64,000 nt of DNA from assembly GCA_905182985.1 (NCBI GenBank), contig CAJJDN010000007.1, positions 138,097 to 202,096 on the forward strand. The letters run 5' to 3'. Positions 22,670 to 34,422 of this stretch are shown piece after piece. The stretch is from Paramecium sonneborni (Eukaryota; Ciliophora; Oligohymenophorea; Peniculida; Parameciidae). Position 1 is the first letter of the stretch. Each line of letters begins with the position of its first letter. Below the pieces are notes generated by a model. The model was not told where the DNA came from and made no database searches. It worked only from the letters and a program-made list of their open reading frames with translations. Position numbers and translations under genes: made by a program.

Positions 22670-24418
22670 ATTGCCATAAAAACATCATCTATTGTTATTC
22701 TTATGTCATTGCTCCATAATTAAGATAACTTTTATCTTAATAATATAATTACGGCATTTATGATAATAACAATTATTATTATTATTGATAATACATCATC
22801 TATTACATCATAGCAGCAGCTTAAAACTATTATTAAACTTATTATTATTAAATTTATTTTAATCCATTTTCAAATTATAACTAATTTTGTTAAATGTTAG
22901 TTAAATTTTAGTTTGGATTCTAAGATTTTTGATTAAAATTTTTGAATTGATTTGAATTTGATTTGTTCTTCTCAGTTTATAGTATTTTTTAAGTATATCT
23001 TTTAACATTTTAATTAGCTAAAGCAAACTTAAGTACAATTTAGCCATGATTATTTAATTAATTATTATCATGCAATTTATTTAATAGAGCCAAATATTCA
23101 TTTCTTAATGGTTATTCTAAATATTCAAATAGCCTTTAAATTGGATAGTTAGCAAATTGATCATTAATCAATCTTTTAAATGAACTATAATCATATAAAT
23201 ATCATTCTACCTTTCTGAAATAGTTACTTCTTCCCATAATTTAGTTCTCCATTAAGATCCTCCATAAACTATAGCTTTCTCTGCTACATTACTACCATAT
23301 TTATCCATTGACATTGGTATAAAATCTTTAATTAGATATTAATCCATCAACAATCTCTTATGTATTTCTTACCCTTTCTCCAAAATTGATTAAATTATAT
23401 AATTTGCATATTATCTTCTAGTTAGACCTGAACTATTTTCTATTGCTCTAACTATGATATCATTACACAAAGTCTTAGTTTAAATGTCAAATTATTTAGG
23501 ATATATATCTATTATCTTATTCACAATTAAACATCCATATTGATCTGTAGATAATTCAAATTTTTCATTATTTTTATTTAATATCTATTATTATTAAATA
23601 AAATATTTACATATTTTGACAACACCTAAAGAAGCTTCAATAAATTATTCCCTTCTAACACTTCTAGACTTTTTTAAATAATTTAATTTGCTATTTTATC
23701 TACATAAAACTTCTTCATTTATGGAGTATCAGAATGAATAAAATTAAGGTAATTTTCTAATTAATTAGGAGAATCTTAAGGATTTTAAATCATCACTTCC
23801 AAACCTTTCTGCATAACTTTACAAGCATATAGATCTTTTATTAATTTATTAATTGATTAAAATATTCTATCAAGTATTATATTTTTATGTGAATGAGGAC
23901 CTAAAATTAATTTTATTATAATGTACCAACTTCTAGTATTTTTTCAAGTAGGAAATGCTTATACTTATCTAAACTAATATTTTCAATTTCATTTCTTACA
24001 AAAATATTAAATACATATTCTTTTTCTTTTAAATTTGCATTTTAGTACTCCTATTACATTTTTCTTGAGTTTTTTGTTAACTTCTCATGACTTAAATATG
24101 ATGACCTAAAAAGGTTAACTAAATAATAGTACATGTCTGCTTAAAAAGCTGAAACAAGAGAAGGTCTTTAAGTGTCATTAATCAATACTTAGTTTAATTA
24201 TTAGTTAATTTCATCAAATAGATCATCTAAATTCATATAATCAGATATAAATAACCTTCTTTATATATTTAATCTTCAAAAAACGCTGTACTAAATGTTT
24301 TTGTTGTATTAGTATTCTCAAATAAAGTAGGAGTTGCTGTAGAGCCACTTTAAGATGGGTGGCATTTCAATTCATCTTCTTCCTTATTGAATTCTTAAGG
24401 AACATAAGGTTAGGCCAT
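22566..24418 (-). CDS. PUF (Pumilio) RNA-binding protein with C-terminal polyglutamine
   Basis: Predicted sequence-specific 3'-UTR binder that represses or localises mRNAs. PUF repeat helices are visible in order: PHSHKNIILDRIFQ, DLYACKVMQKGLEV, the degenerate EASLGVVKICKYF, DQYGCLIVNKIIDIYP, RRQYANYIIQSILEKG and MDKYGSNVAEKAIVYGG, followed by FANYPIQRLFEYLE and NNHGQIVLKFALA. These spacings fit roughly eight repeats. The start is MAQPYVPQEFNKEED; introns of 29, 26 and 26 nt were placed. After the PUF domain comes an Asn/Gln-rich tail with 21 consecutive Gln codons, ending FNPHMNFKNGQ and TGA. The long trinucleotide run on the plus strand is therefore coding. Confidence 0.9.
22605..22667 (-). 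repeat. (TAA)n microsatellite encoding polyglutamine in the PUF gene
   Basis: Twenty-one in-frame codons (20 TAA, one TAG) on the minus strand, visible as an ATT run on the plus strand. With the ciliate code every unit is Gln. Confidence 0.85.
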
Positions 24419-24471
24419 CTTTTGAACTTTATAAAATAATATATATTTTTTGTAAATATCCAGCACTAAAT

Positions 24472-24603
24472 TCAAAAAAATATTGAATAATTATATACAA
24501 AAGAACTAATTTTATTATATTTCTTAAGATTATTTTCATTTCGAAATGTTTCTAGAATATATTTTATAAAAATTCCATTTCTCTCATCATTAGATGCATT
24601 ACC
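24472..24603 (-). pseudogene. Remnant of a caspase-like (peptidase C14) gene
   Basis: A 44-codon piece reads GNASNDERNGIFIKYILETF then RNENNLKKYNK, resembling the C-terminal 'RNGL(F/Y)TxxLL' helix of caspase-like proteins that occur in ciliates. Upstream the frame cannot be extended: the only intron that would fit creates a stop. The rest of 24419-24900 shows nothing else coding. Confidence 0.35.
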
Positions 24604-24900
24604 TCTTAAGTTAAAATAATATAAATTATACCAAAATATATAAAGTCACAAATTAAAAAGCATAATTCAAAATAAATTAACAGATATTCAATCTATTACA
24701 AGTTTTTTCTTTTATCTATTGAAATATTTAATTCTTATAAAGAGAATTTAGTAACATTAATTTTGAAAATTATAATGATAAAATTTCATATGCATTTGAG
24801 TATGTGAATAAATCTAATTATTTATTATTACATAAGGTTCAAAAAAAGAATTTAAAAAGCTGTTTGCAGATGTATATTATTTTATTTAAAAATTTATTCA

Positions 24901-25491
24901 ATGCGTAATCTAACCCCTGATAAAGCATTCAGATTGAAAAAGCAGAGTATTTTCGAATTGAACTTTAGTGAAGAACCTAAATCAAATAAAATACATAGCC
25001 GATAAATAAATCAACAACCATTGGAAACTTTATTCTAAGCCTACACAAAAAATAGAGTTATTAAATTAAAGGAAACACATCACATGCATTGCAAAATTCA
25101 ATCTCTTAAATCAAAACTAATTAGAATATTTAAGGATAATAGATAATAATCACCTCATGATGTATTCACAGATTAAAAAGGAAAATAAATATTAGAAGAA
25201 TTAAAAGAATCTCATATTCTTAACATGTAAGGGTTATAAAGAATGGTAAACTCTAATGAAAAAAATCCATTTTTCTTAAATTAGCCTAGACACTCTAGTG
25301 GATTAAGAAAATGTTATTTTAGATATCCTACTGATGCTTTTGAGAAATTAGATAGAAGTACTGCTGTTACTCCATAACCTTTACTAAGAAGGTATACTCC
25401 TTTACTCAAGCCAAGAGTAAGAAATTCTGAATAATGGAATGAATTAAATGCTTGGCAAACTAAAGATGAGTCTACCACAAATTTATTTTGA
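24901..25491 (+). CDS. Unknown basic protein (196 aa)
   Basis: Single-exon frame from MRNLTPDKAFRLKKQSIFEL to DESTTNLF and TGA. Rich in Lys, Arg, Pro and Ser with no transmembrane helix. A central segment (NPFFLNQPRHSSGLRKCYFR, YPTDAFEKLDRS) looks like short linear motifs rather than a fold. Not recognised. Confidence 0.6.
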
Positions 25492-25591
25492 TTTAAAGTT
25501 TTGTATAATCTATAAATACTTTTACAATATATTCATTTATAAAAGATACCAAAATAATTTGAATTAAAAATTATTTTACAAAAATTAAGAA

Positions 25592-27417
25592 TCATTTAAG
25601 AATATTGATCAAAAGCTATTCAGCTTATGAGAGTTCTTAAGTGCAAATTTACTATTGACTTTATTATTAATCAAAAATAGATATTTTTAATTGTTTATCA
25701 CATAAATATGTTGGATTAGATTTTTATTTCTTTATTTAAAATAATTCCCATAGTTGTGTAAATTATAAATCCTAATATTATCCAAGTTCGGGAATATCAT
25801 AAATATATTATTTTTATGGTTCAATATCCTATTTACATTGATTAATAGTAATTTCCCTTTAATAAAATAATTAAATCATATTAAAGATATCTGTTTAATA
25901 ATGTCTCACATAATGATATAATTGATCATTATTTTTAATGCTTGAAATAAAAGAACTACAACTAGTAGATGCAAATGATATTGCTGATGCCTCTAAACTT
26001 TCTGCTTATTTTATTTCTGATGAATTACAATTATCATCACTTAGATAAGAAATTTATTTGAATAACTATCGTATTTAAAATTAGACATTGTATTACATAG
26101 ATAAATAATTATGAAACCTTTGTAATTCATGATCTAAATGATTATTAGAAGAGATTAATTGTTAATCTTCAATATTATTCATTGAAATTTTAGTCATTTT
26201 TTAGCTGCATTACTAAAACTCTTTTATTTTCTATTTGAATTATTCAATTCTAAAAGAGGATAACAATTCAAATATATGATAATCATAAATGTATTAGCCA
26301 AAAATAAAGATTAGTATGTTTTCATCTATTAAATAATCAGTTATTAATAAAGGACTCAAATCTACTGCTAAATTAATCAATTTATGTAATTCTTAACAAT
26401 AATCAAAATTATAATATCCATATTAATAAATATTTGTTTAATTTGTGCTAATGTCAATTAAATATTACACATAGTCTCTTAATTCTTAAAATTTGATATT
26501 CTTATTTCTGCTTTCAATCATTTTTAATCTAAATTCTTCTCTTAACATTACAATAATTTCTCCTTTATCTGATTTCTTCAACCATTAATTCACCATAAAT
26601 TATCGTACAGTATAGTTAGGTAATCTATGAAAAGGAAAAGTTTTATCAATTATATAATTAAATTAATTAATTAGATTTTATGTCTCTTATTCTAATATGC
26701 TTATCCATCCTTTATAATGATGCCAAATTTGAATAAATTATTACAAATTACATTTTTTAAATTTTATTTCCAAATAGAGACTGTATATTTTAATATAATC
26801 ATGTAAAGTGTAAATTTACATAAGTAATTATGGTAATTGAATATATATTTCCATTCCTTATCTTAATTTCAATATCAGATCTTAATTTTTATTAGCAAAT
26901 TCTATTGATTCCTGATATTCTTTATAAAGAGATGTTGAATTGTTTAAATTTGATTTATTTATAAAATATAGAATGGCTTTCTAAAATCCACTATAATTGA
27001 GTTTTTCATCAACAATAATTGGATGTTCTTTTAATTATTATCGAACACTTTTAATTGCTCCATTGAAGGGTATTCCTCTAATTGGAATGAATATAAGGCT
27101 TTAAATGATTTTCTTCCAATTTTATGATATAAGTTAATCTCCTTTAACATTTAAAAGCCTTTGACATTCAATTTGAAAACAACCTGATGTTTGAATAAAT
27201 AATTAGTAGGTAACCTTTGAAGTTAATAAAATGTTATGGTACTCTTTAATACTTAAATAACTAGTCAACAATGACAATATTTTTTATGATAACTTGGAGA
27301 AAATACTTTAAATATATTAGTTAAAACATACATCTATTTTTTGTTATTGCTTAAAAATGATTGTAAAGTATTTTTACTTTTTGATTTAGCTTCATTTTTA
27401 GATTAGTTATTTCCCAT
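25592..27417 (-). CDS. Large unknown protein with F-box-like start and possible myristoylation site
   Basis: About 600 codons; after a single 26-nt intron the frame stays open for more than 1.7 kb to TGA 25592. The protein begins MGNNQSKNEAKSK, a fit to the N-myristoylation pattern (Gly2, Ser6, basic after). It is followed by KILSLLTSYLSIKEYHNILL, which has the spacing of an F-box helix pair but is not a firm match. The body is helical (QIWHHKGW/ILEQETQN type segments, TVRQFMVNQWLKKSDKGEI, ELRDYVQYLIDISTNQTN). There is a Ser/Ala patch (ESLEASAISFASTSCSSFIS) near the end. No catalytic motif recognised; it may be ciliate-specific. Confidence 0.7.
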
Positions 27418-28334
27418 TTCAAAGAATTATCAAAATTACTAAATTAATTATTTAAATAGTATTTAACATCCATTATTTTTTCTATAATTTTGTTAAAATT
27501 AAATAATTTCTCAACTTATTTGTTCCATTATTTCCATTCACTATTCTTGCAAAGAATCACAAAATAAACAACAATATAACATTCTTATTTGTCTATATTT
27601 ATAATTATTTTCATTTTACTAAGGAATTAATTTTATATTTAAGTTAGTTTAAAATCTAATCTTATAAATTGTACTTAAAGTTTTAGATGATTATGATAAT
27701 ATTTCAATTTATTAAACATAATAAATGTATTGTATTAAATTATATATTTCATTAATCATTCCTCTTTTGCATACCTTAAATCTTTTATGTTTTATAGAGA
27801 TAATCATCTAAATTTGGCAATACAAATATAAATTATTTTAATTTGTTACATAATTTATTTACAAAATAATCGTATCATTTAAGCTTAAATAGTTTAGAAA
27901 TAGTTTTGATTCAAAAATTAATTATAATCAAAGAATTCAAAGAAAACATTATTTGCTTAACTAACTCAATTTTATAATCTTTATATCAATTTGATTGCTA
28001 TCTGAAATTCTTAAATCTGAAGTGAATCTAATAAAAAAAATCTTATTTAATAAAATTATCAAACTGGTTTGATAAGCCATATTAATTTTGTTTTATGAAG
28101 AAGGTATTCCATGTTTTAAATTTCTAGTAAATTTCAATTTAAGCAACTTTAATATTTAAGGTTTGCTAATTATTTCCAATAATTTATTTTATTTTGCACA
28201 AAATAAATTTACTTATTGTTTTAAAAACCTAATTTAATGTATTGGATTTGTGATTAAATAGAAATTATGTAAAAAATCATAGATTATTTGTACATAAAAA
28301 ATAATGGATATGCTATAAAAATAATAGAATATTA
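27418..28334. other. Unresolved stretch, possible small minus-strand gene
   Basis: About 900 bp. On the minus strand several short open pieces exist, for example MAQTS-like MAYQTSLIILLNKIFFIRF near 28080 and one ending LYCCLFCDSLQEQ before a TGA near 27538. I could not join them into one frame with plausible introns. It could be a small gene with several introns or a decayed copy of something. Confidence 0.25.
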
Positions 28335-28936
28335 TCAAAATGAGTTTTATTGCTAAAATACTTTTTAAAATATTGTTGTTGTTTCTTCATCAAAATTGCA
28401 TAAAATGATTTAACCTTAATTATTTGATGTATCCTTTTAATACTCTTCAATGACAAGTTTAAATATTTGTGCACATAATCCTTTTGGAAATCCATAAATT
28501 CCGCTAGAGATTGCTGGAATTGCAACTGATGACAATCTCAAACTATTAAAAGATTAATTTAGACTATTTCCAAATAATAAAAATATTAATACATATTCTA
28601 AACACATATTTATAATTCTTCTTCCGGATTTGATGATTCAAAATATTTTGGCCCAACTGCATGAATAATATATTTTATGTTATTTTTTTATAATTGACAA
28701 CTACTTGTAACAGCTAATTTAGATGTAGGTACAATTCCATGTTATTAAATATATAATTAACATTCTCTTTCTAATTATTTCCCAGCAGCCTAAAATATTG
28801 CTCCACAAACTCCACCTCCAGGAATTAATTATGAATTGGCTGCATTTACTATTGCATCAACATCAACTAATTTGACAATATTATCTTTTATGATTTTGAC
28901 AGAAAGGCTATATTTTCTAACAAGATAATTAAACAT
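28335..28936 (-). CDS. Single macrodomain protein
   Basis: Predicted ADP-ribose-binding or hydrolysing domain. Motifs in order: VDAIVNAANSQLIPGGGVCG (the ADP-ribose loop with NAAN and GGG), IFQAAGKQLEREC, HGIVPTSKLAVTSS, IKYIIHAVGP, and AIPAISSGIYGFPKGLCAQI (the conserved P-A-I-S-S-G-I-Y-G-F-P catalytic loop). It closes with IILCNFDEETTTIF. A 29-nt intron is needed before the ISSGIYG loop. About 190 residues, essentially one domain. Because both loops are intact it is a better candidate for an active hydrolase than the modules of the mosaic gene at 34423-38043. Confidence 0.92.
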
Positions 28937-29023
28937 AATTAATTATATGATTAAAATAATTTGTATTAAGATTTAAAAGCAATAAATCATTTTTCAGATT
29001 ATTATTATTTCAGACACCATAAT

Positions 29024-29266
29024 TCAATATTAGGTCCCAAATGCTTCATAAGTGAGCAAATTTAATTTGTTGGGCTTGAATTTCTTTTATTTTAATTTTC
29101 GTCTTTGAACTATAGGATTTTTAGTAATGGAGAACATTGATCTTTCAGTTGACATTTAAACTTATTGTTCATCTGAGTAATTAGCATCATTTTTAATTGA
29201 GTTTCTAGTACTTTGAGTTTAGAAATTAAATTTTTGATGAACTCGATCTTATTGAGCATTTCCCAT
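29024..29266 (-). CDS. Short basic protein with N-myristoylation-like start (80 aa)
   Basis: Single exon MGNAQQDRVHQKFNFQTQST to LLTYEAFGTQY and TGA. Gly2 and small/polar residues after it would suit N-myristoylation, and the downstream Lys/Arg cluster (QRRKLKQKKFKPNK) could hold it at a membrane. Too short for a standard ORF search, but the tidy start and stop between two genes support it. Confidence 0.5.
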
Positions 29267-29345
29267 TTTTACTTTTTTAATATTAAATAATATTGAAAAT
29301 GAATTAATTTAAATTGTAAAAAATGTCAAACAATGACGCATTAGA

Positions 29346-30950
29346 TCATTATTAAAATTATGCTTAGTTTTAGGCTTACTATAACAATTCAAGATTAAAA
29401 TCTTCATTTTCTTCAGAATTAATAATATTATTATTATTATCAGTTCTTTTTTAAATGCTTTCATCTTCAGGATCATCGACTTCTAGAATAAAATAAATAA
29501 TATATATACATACATTAATATTTATATCTTGGAATACTTGCAGTAGGTTTCATATAATTAGGTTCTTTATAATCTTCATAATCAACAACTTCAGGTTTAT
29601 TAATGACACTTTTTAATTATTAATATGCTTTAGTTAAATCTAATACTGGTCTTCCTGATGATGTTTAATTTTAATCATATTCTTTATTATCTCCTAAAAT
29701 TTCTTAAGCTAATTTCTTAAATTCTTCATATGATGATGGTTTTTAATTATTATTTAGTAATTAATACTATTACTATATTTTTTATTATTATTATTATTGT
29801 TATTTAATTTATTAATTTTCAGTTACAAACATATTGTCTTCTTAATTTTCATCAATTTAAGATTACTCTTCTTCATTTTATAATAAAAATCCATCCTTAG
29901 ATTATTCAATTGCTGGTAATTTAAGAATATCATTTTCAACTCTCTTTAATTATTCAAATTTACAAGGAGGTCTTTTAATTTTAGGTTTTTTAAGATAAGA
30001 TTTTTCAATTTCTTCATTAATAAGAATACCGCCTGTTCTAGCATGTATTTCCATTTCTAAACCTTGATGATCTCTAGTAATTCCAAATGGATTTCCTGTT
30101 ATAATAATTTTTTTAAGATTAGTAAAATTTCGAGCACATATAAGATTATGTTAATTTTCAGCTATATTATAAGAGAAATCTAAAGTTTCTAATTTATTGA
30201 AATATCCAACTACCAATCTTTCAGTATGAATTCCTCTTAAAAAGTTTTTACTAATATTTAAAGTTTTTAATTCAGGTATCTAACCTAAGACTTCCCATAA
30301 GACAGATGCTGTCTAATTTGATTAAAATGCATTATCACTTATATCTAATAATTCTAATTTAGTAAACTCTGCCATATCTGTTGGTAATTCAAGTAATTCA
30401 TTTCTTACTAAATAAAGTTCCTTCAACTCTGTTATATGTTTTAACGAACTTATAGCTTCTTTATTTAAATAATTAAAAGATAAATCAAGATGTTAGAGTT
30501 ATTCAAATGTATTCTTATGAGTTATTTCTATACTTTTAATGTTGTTAGCACAGATCTTTAAAATTTTCAATGCTGGAAATGAAGTTAAATCCTCCAATTA
30601 TAATTAATTTTCAGAAACATCTAAATCTTATAAATTTAAAAAATATTAGAAATCTTCTGGTTTACTGTTTTATATACGAAGTCCTAAATATGTTATTTAA
30701 ATATTAAACTTGATAAATTTGCTCTAATAATCTCATGTGGATTATCATTATTAGTTACATTAATCATTAAGAATCCATCTAAACATTTTACTCTCATAAC
30801 AGTATCATCAGGAATATAATAGATTTTTGTTTTGAATGGATTTTTAGTATGAGCCTTTCTTTTCTTTTTTCCAAGTAATGGTAATTAAAAATGGTTCAAT
30901 TTATTATAGGCTACAGGAAATGGGATTTAAGAGTTAGCTTTATTTTTCAT
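29346..30950 (-). CDS. Leucine-rich-repeat protein, XRRA1-like
   Basis: Starts MKNKANSQIPFPVAYNKLNH. A preamble (VMRVKCLDGFLMINVTNNDN) precedes an LRR array: FLNLQDLDVSENQLQLEDL, FPALKILKICANNIKSIEI, LQHLDLSFNYLNKEAISSL, ITELKELYLVRNELLELP, FTKLELLDISDNAFQSNQT, PELKTLNISKNFLRGI and FNKLETLDFSYNIAENQ. The LDG...DLDVSEN...FPALKIL arrangement is the one I associate with XRRA1 (LRR protein of unclear function). A Gln-rich tail and an acidic C-terminus follow. Introns: 26 nt near 30690 and 31 nt near 29480. Ends TGA 29346. Confidence 0.8.
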
Positions 30951-30986
30951 AATAAATTATTATTATTATATTGTTAATTCTAAATT
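30951..30986. promoter_or_regulatory. 36-bp bidirectional promoter
   Basis: An AT-only-like spacer (TTATTATTATATTG type) between the XRRA1-like ATG and the syntaxin ATG. Confidence 0.45.
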
Positions 30987-31793
30987 ATGTAAAGATCAAT
31001 TGGTTATATAAAGAATCGAACCAAAGAATTTCAATTGAAAAAATAGAAATATAAATCACCAGATCTAAATAGCAGTAGAAGAATATACTAATTACCTCCA
31101 TAATGGGTTGATAAAATGGAAGAAACTAGAGATACTATATAGAAAGTTGGATTTTTAAATTAAGAAATTGAAAAATTGAAAAATTCAAAAGAAGTTGGAC
31201 CAAAAGCTTAATTTAACGAATAAATTATATAAGGAAAACTTGATTAAGCATTACAGGTTAAAATCTGAGTATAGTAGATGATTAGAGATATAGAGGAGAA
31301 TTTATAAATTATGGAAACTGATGATTGTGAAAATGATCTTGAATACAAAATCAAATAAAATGCTAAAATGTGTTTAGGAATCTCACTAAAAGAAGTCACA
31401 CCATAATTAAGGAATTATTAAAATTAAATGATGAAATAAGTACAATTAGAAAGACCTACACAAAACTTAAAAGTTGATTTTGAATAAGAATATATTGATA
31501 CATTAATTTTGGATAGAAATGAGAGAATCAAATCATTAGGAGAAAAATTGAAAAAAATGAATGAATTATTTAAAGAAATGAATCGATTAGTTATTGAATA
31601 AGGAACTTTATTAGATAGAATCGATTTTAATATAGATTAAACTTTTACAAGAATTAAAAAAGGAAAATAATAATTAATTCAAGCAAATACAAAACAAGAG
31701 ACTAGTGACAGAGCTTAGAAATGTATTTGTATTTTAGTTGGATTAAATATTTTTATAGCTTTTTTATTTGTAATTAAACATACATTATTTTGA
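30987..31793 (+). CDS. Qa-SNARE, syntaxin-16/Tlg2 type
   Basis: Membrane fusion SNARE for endosome-to-TGN traffic. The diagnostic LPPQWVDKMEETRDTIQKVG matches the LPPxWVD motif of syntaxin 16. The SNARE helix includes LFKEMNRLVIEQGTLLDRID with the central Gln (IEQG), and the tail anchor is CICILVGLNIFIAFLFVIKH, ending TLF and TGA. One intron of 18 or 21 nt starts at 31257; both lengths keep the frame. About 260 residues, somewhat shorter than animal homologues. It fits functionally with the VPS26C homologue in the same window. Confidence 0.92.
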
Positions 31794-32194
31794 AATAATC
31801 ATATAAATTAAAATTAACATTTTAGAAAACTATAAAATAAAAAGTAATCTAATTATTTAAAGATTCATAGGCTATTCCCTGTTTATATCCAGTAAATGTT
31901 TTAAATTATTAAAAATCTATTTTAATAAACTTTAAATAATTTTTTTGTTTTAACATATCCTCAAAAAGTTTTACAATTTTTTTTTTGATTTAAAAACAAA
32001 AAAATACATATATTCTTAAATATTAAGTTTTTCTCATAATAAATAATAAATTTATATGTTAAATTCTAATTTAACAAAATTTTGTATAAATAAAAATTAA
32101 TAATAGTTTAATAAATAATTAAAAATAAGTTTACGATTATATCGAAGGTATTTTAAAAATTTATAAATATAAAGAAAATACACATAATAGGTAA
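31794..32194. other. Intergenic between convergent genes
   Basis: About 400 bp of AT-rich sequence between the syntaxin stop and the kinase stop. Nothing coding seen; it should contain both 3' UTRs. Confidence 0.4.
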
Positions 32195-33880
32195 TCAGAA
32201 AGGAGACTTGAATTGTAAAGTTTCAACGGATTGAATTCTAAATAAATAAATATAAATAATTACTTTAGTTATAAATTCTAAGCTTTATTAAAGTATGAAT
32301 GCTCAATACATTAAACTACAGAATATCTATTGTCTTAAAAGTCAAGCATTTTAAATAATAATTGCTATGCCTTTTAATCTTTGACATTTCTATAATCAAT
32401 GGCAAATAAATTATGTTTTGATAATCTTATTATCTATTATCTATTCAAGTTTCTATCAAACATGGGACTCCCTGTCAACAATACGTGAAATACTTAGGCT
32501 AAGCTATATATATCGCATTTTTCATTGTAATGTTTTCCATTGATGATTTCTGGAGCAAAGTAGCCAATAGTTCCACATTTCTCACATAAATAACTAAGAT
32601 TTTCCTTAAAAGCAGAAAATCCAAAATCAATAATTTTAATACTCTTATGATCATAAATATCTTCTAACATAATATTATCCATTTTGATATCTCTATGTAT
32701 GATGCCAAGATTATGGATGTGATTTAATCCTGATAATATTTGTTTCATAATTGATTTAACTTTTACCTTACTAATGTCACTAGCATTTGAATTTACATAT
32801 TAATTTAAGGTTCCACCAGAAAAATAAGGATATATAAGTATTATTTGATCATTTTCAAAATAATATTCGATCATACTAGCTACATTTTAATGCTAATGCT
32901 AAGCAATGTGTAAATTTATTTAAAGCTCTCTTTCTATTAGAAAATGATTATTCTTTTGTAGTTTTGCAACAAAAATTTGTTTATTTACTCTATTACAACA
33001 TTTGATTATCTATAAATTATATAGATATAAAATACCTCTCCATTTTGTATTTATTTTATTGTTTCAAGTTTCTAGTAATTATTTGAAAAATTGCTTTATG
33101 CCACTTTGATTTTCAATTCTTAAAACCCTCTACTACCACTCTCACAATCAATAAAAAATTTTTCTTGGAAGTTCTCTTTATACTCAAAAGTGACCTCGTG
33201 AATATCTTCACTAAAAAATTATATTATATATTACAATTTAATCCAAGTCATTTTCTTAATATCATCTATGTTAATTTTCAACATCTAATTGAACTATTTC
33301 TACTTTATAAAAAAATTCAGTTTACTTCTTGAATATCAATACAATTTCCTTTAACTTTCAAACTTGATATTTGAATCGGTAAAATAGAACTAGATATTCT
33401 ATTTGATAAAGTTTGAGATTAATCCTTTTACTCAAATTCTTTAGTTTTCATTAATAGTTTATTGTAAATTTAATTAATAAGAAGTAAATTAACTTCCACA
33501 ATATAAATCCAGTTGTCCTGACGTTTTAATAGTTAATCATCTTATTAAAATTACTCTCTCTATATTAGATATTTAAAAATTTTATTGTTTAAAAAAAAAT
33601 AAATACCCTCTTGTAACATATATTTAAAATTGATTTTTTCTTAAACCTTTGATTCTATAAAAGAATTATTGATTACAATAAAAATTGTCTTAAAACTTCT
33701 TCTAATTTGTAATAGCATCTTGAATTTGATAAATTTGTTTACTCTAGCTTAACTTCAGTACATAAAATATATGCTGGAATTTAAAATTGTTTTATCAATC
33801 ATTCAACTCTATTTTCTTTAATATAAAAATTCATGCCATACTTTTAATATTAATAGTTATTATAGATCCAGTTCGAACAT
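32195..33880 (-). CDS. Protein kinase, CAMK/CDPK-like catalytic domain
   Basis: Ser/Thr kinase domain with QIFVAKLQ (ATP-anchoring Lys), FSGGTLNQYV, ILSGLNHIHNLGIIHRDIKM (HRD), DNIMLE, IKIIDFGFSAF (DFG), CEKCGTIGYFAPEII (APE) and CDIYSLAQVFHVLLTG. All catalytic residues are present, so it should be active. Introns of about 27 and 26 nt lie before the kinase domain, and one near 32270 gives the end QSVETLQFKSPF. No EF-hands follow, unlike typical CDPKs. The N-terminus is uncertain: a PH-like region (QIYVTRGYLFFLNNKIF) is open back to about 33820, and I place the start at MFELDL (33880); an alternative is the ATG at 33451. Confidence 0.8.
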
Positions 33881-34422
33881 CTCCAGAATTTTTTTATTAT
33901 TTTTAGTTTCTTTAAATTGAAGTTAATTTATGAATTAATATTAACTTTGAGATCAATAGAGATTAAAGTTAATTAAGATTATCATTTCCACAAATATATT
34001 AAGGGGAATCAATATATTAAAAGGATCATCAATTAATATATTTTTAGTGTTTTCTTATTTCTTTTTTTTGATTTCAAAATGAAAATAAATTTTAATAGTA
34101 TTCAAACAATAAGAAATAGATTCATATTATTGGTAAATATAGATAAGGAATTAAGCATTTTTCCATTTAAAATAAGAATCTAAAAGAAAAATAAAAAATA
34201 AGAAATATTTTATACATTAAATCAAATAAAAATGAATTATTTCCAGAATGCAAGACAAATTTTAAAGTCTAATTATCTTTTTATTATTCTAATGGATTTC
34301 TAAATTAGGGCAATCTTATTTTTTTTAATTTTTAATATAAATCCTTAAATTAATTTATTATAATTATGGCTGGGGGTATTTTTAAAAAATTAGAAATAAT
34401 GTGATTGGGGTATTTGATTTTT
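33881..34422. other. Intergenic
   Basis: About 540 bp of AT-rich sequence with long A/T runs between the kinase 5' end and the mosaic macrodomain gene's stop (both minus strand). No frame was worth calling. Confidence 0.4.
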
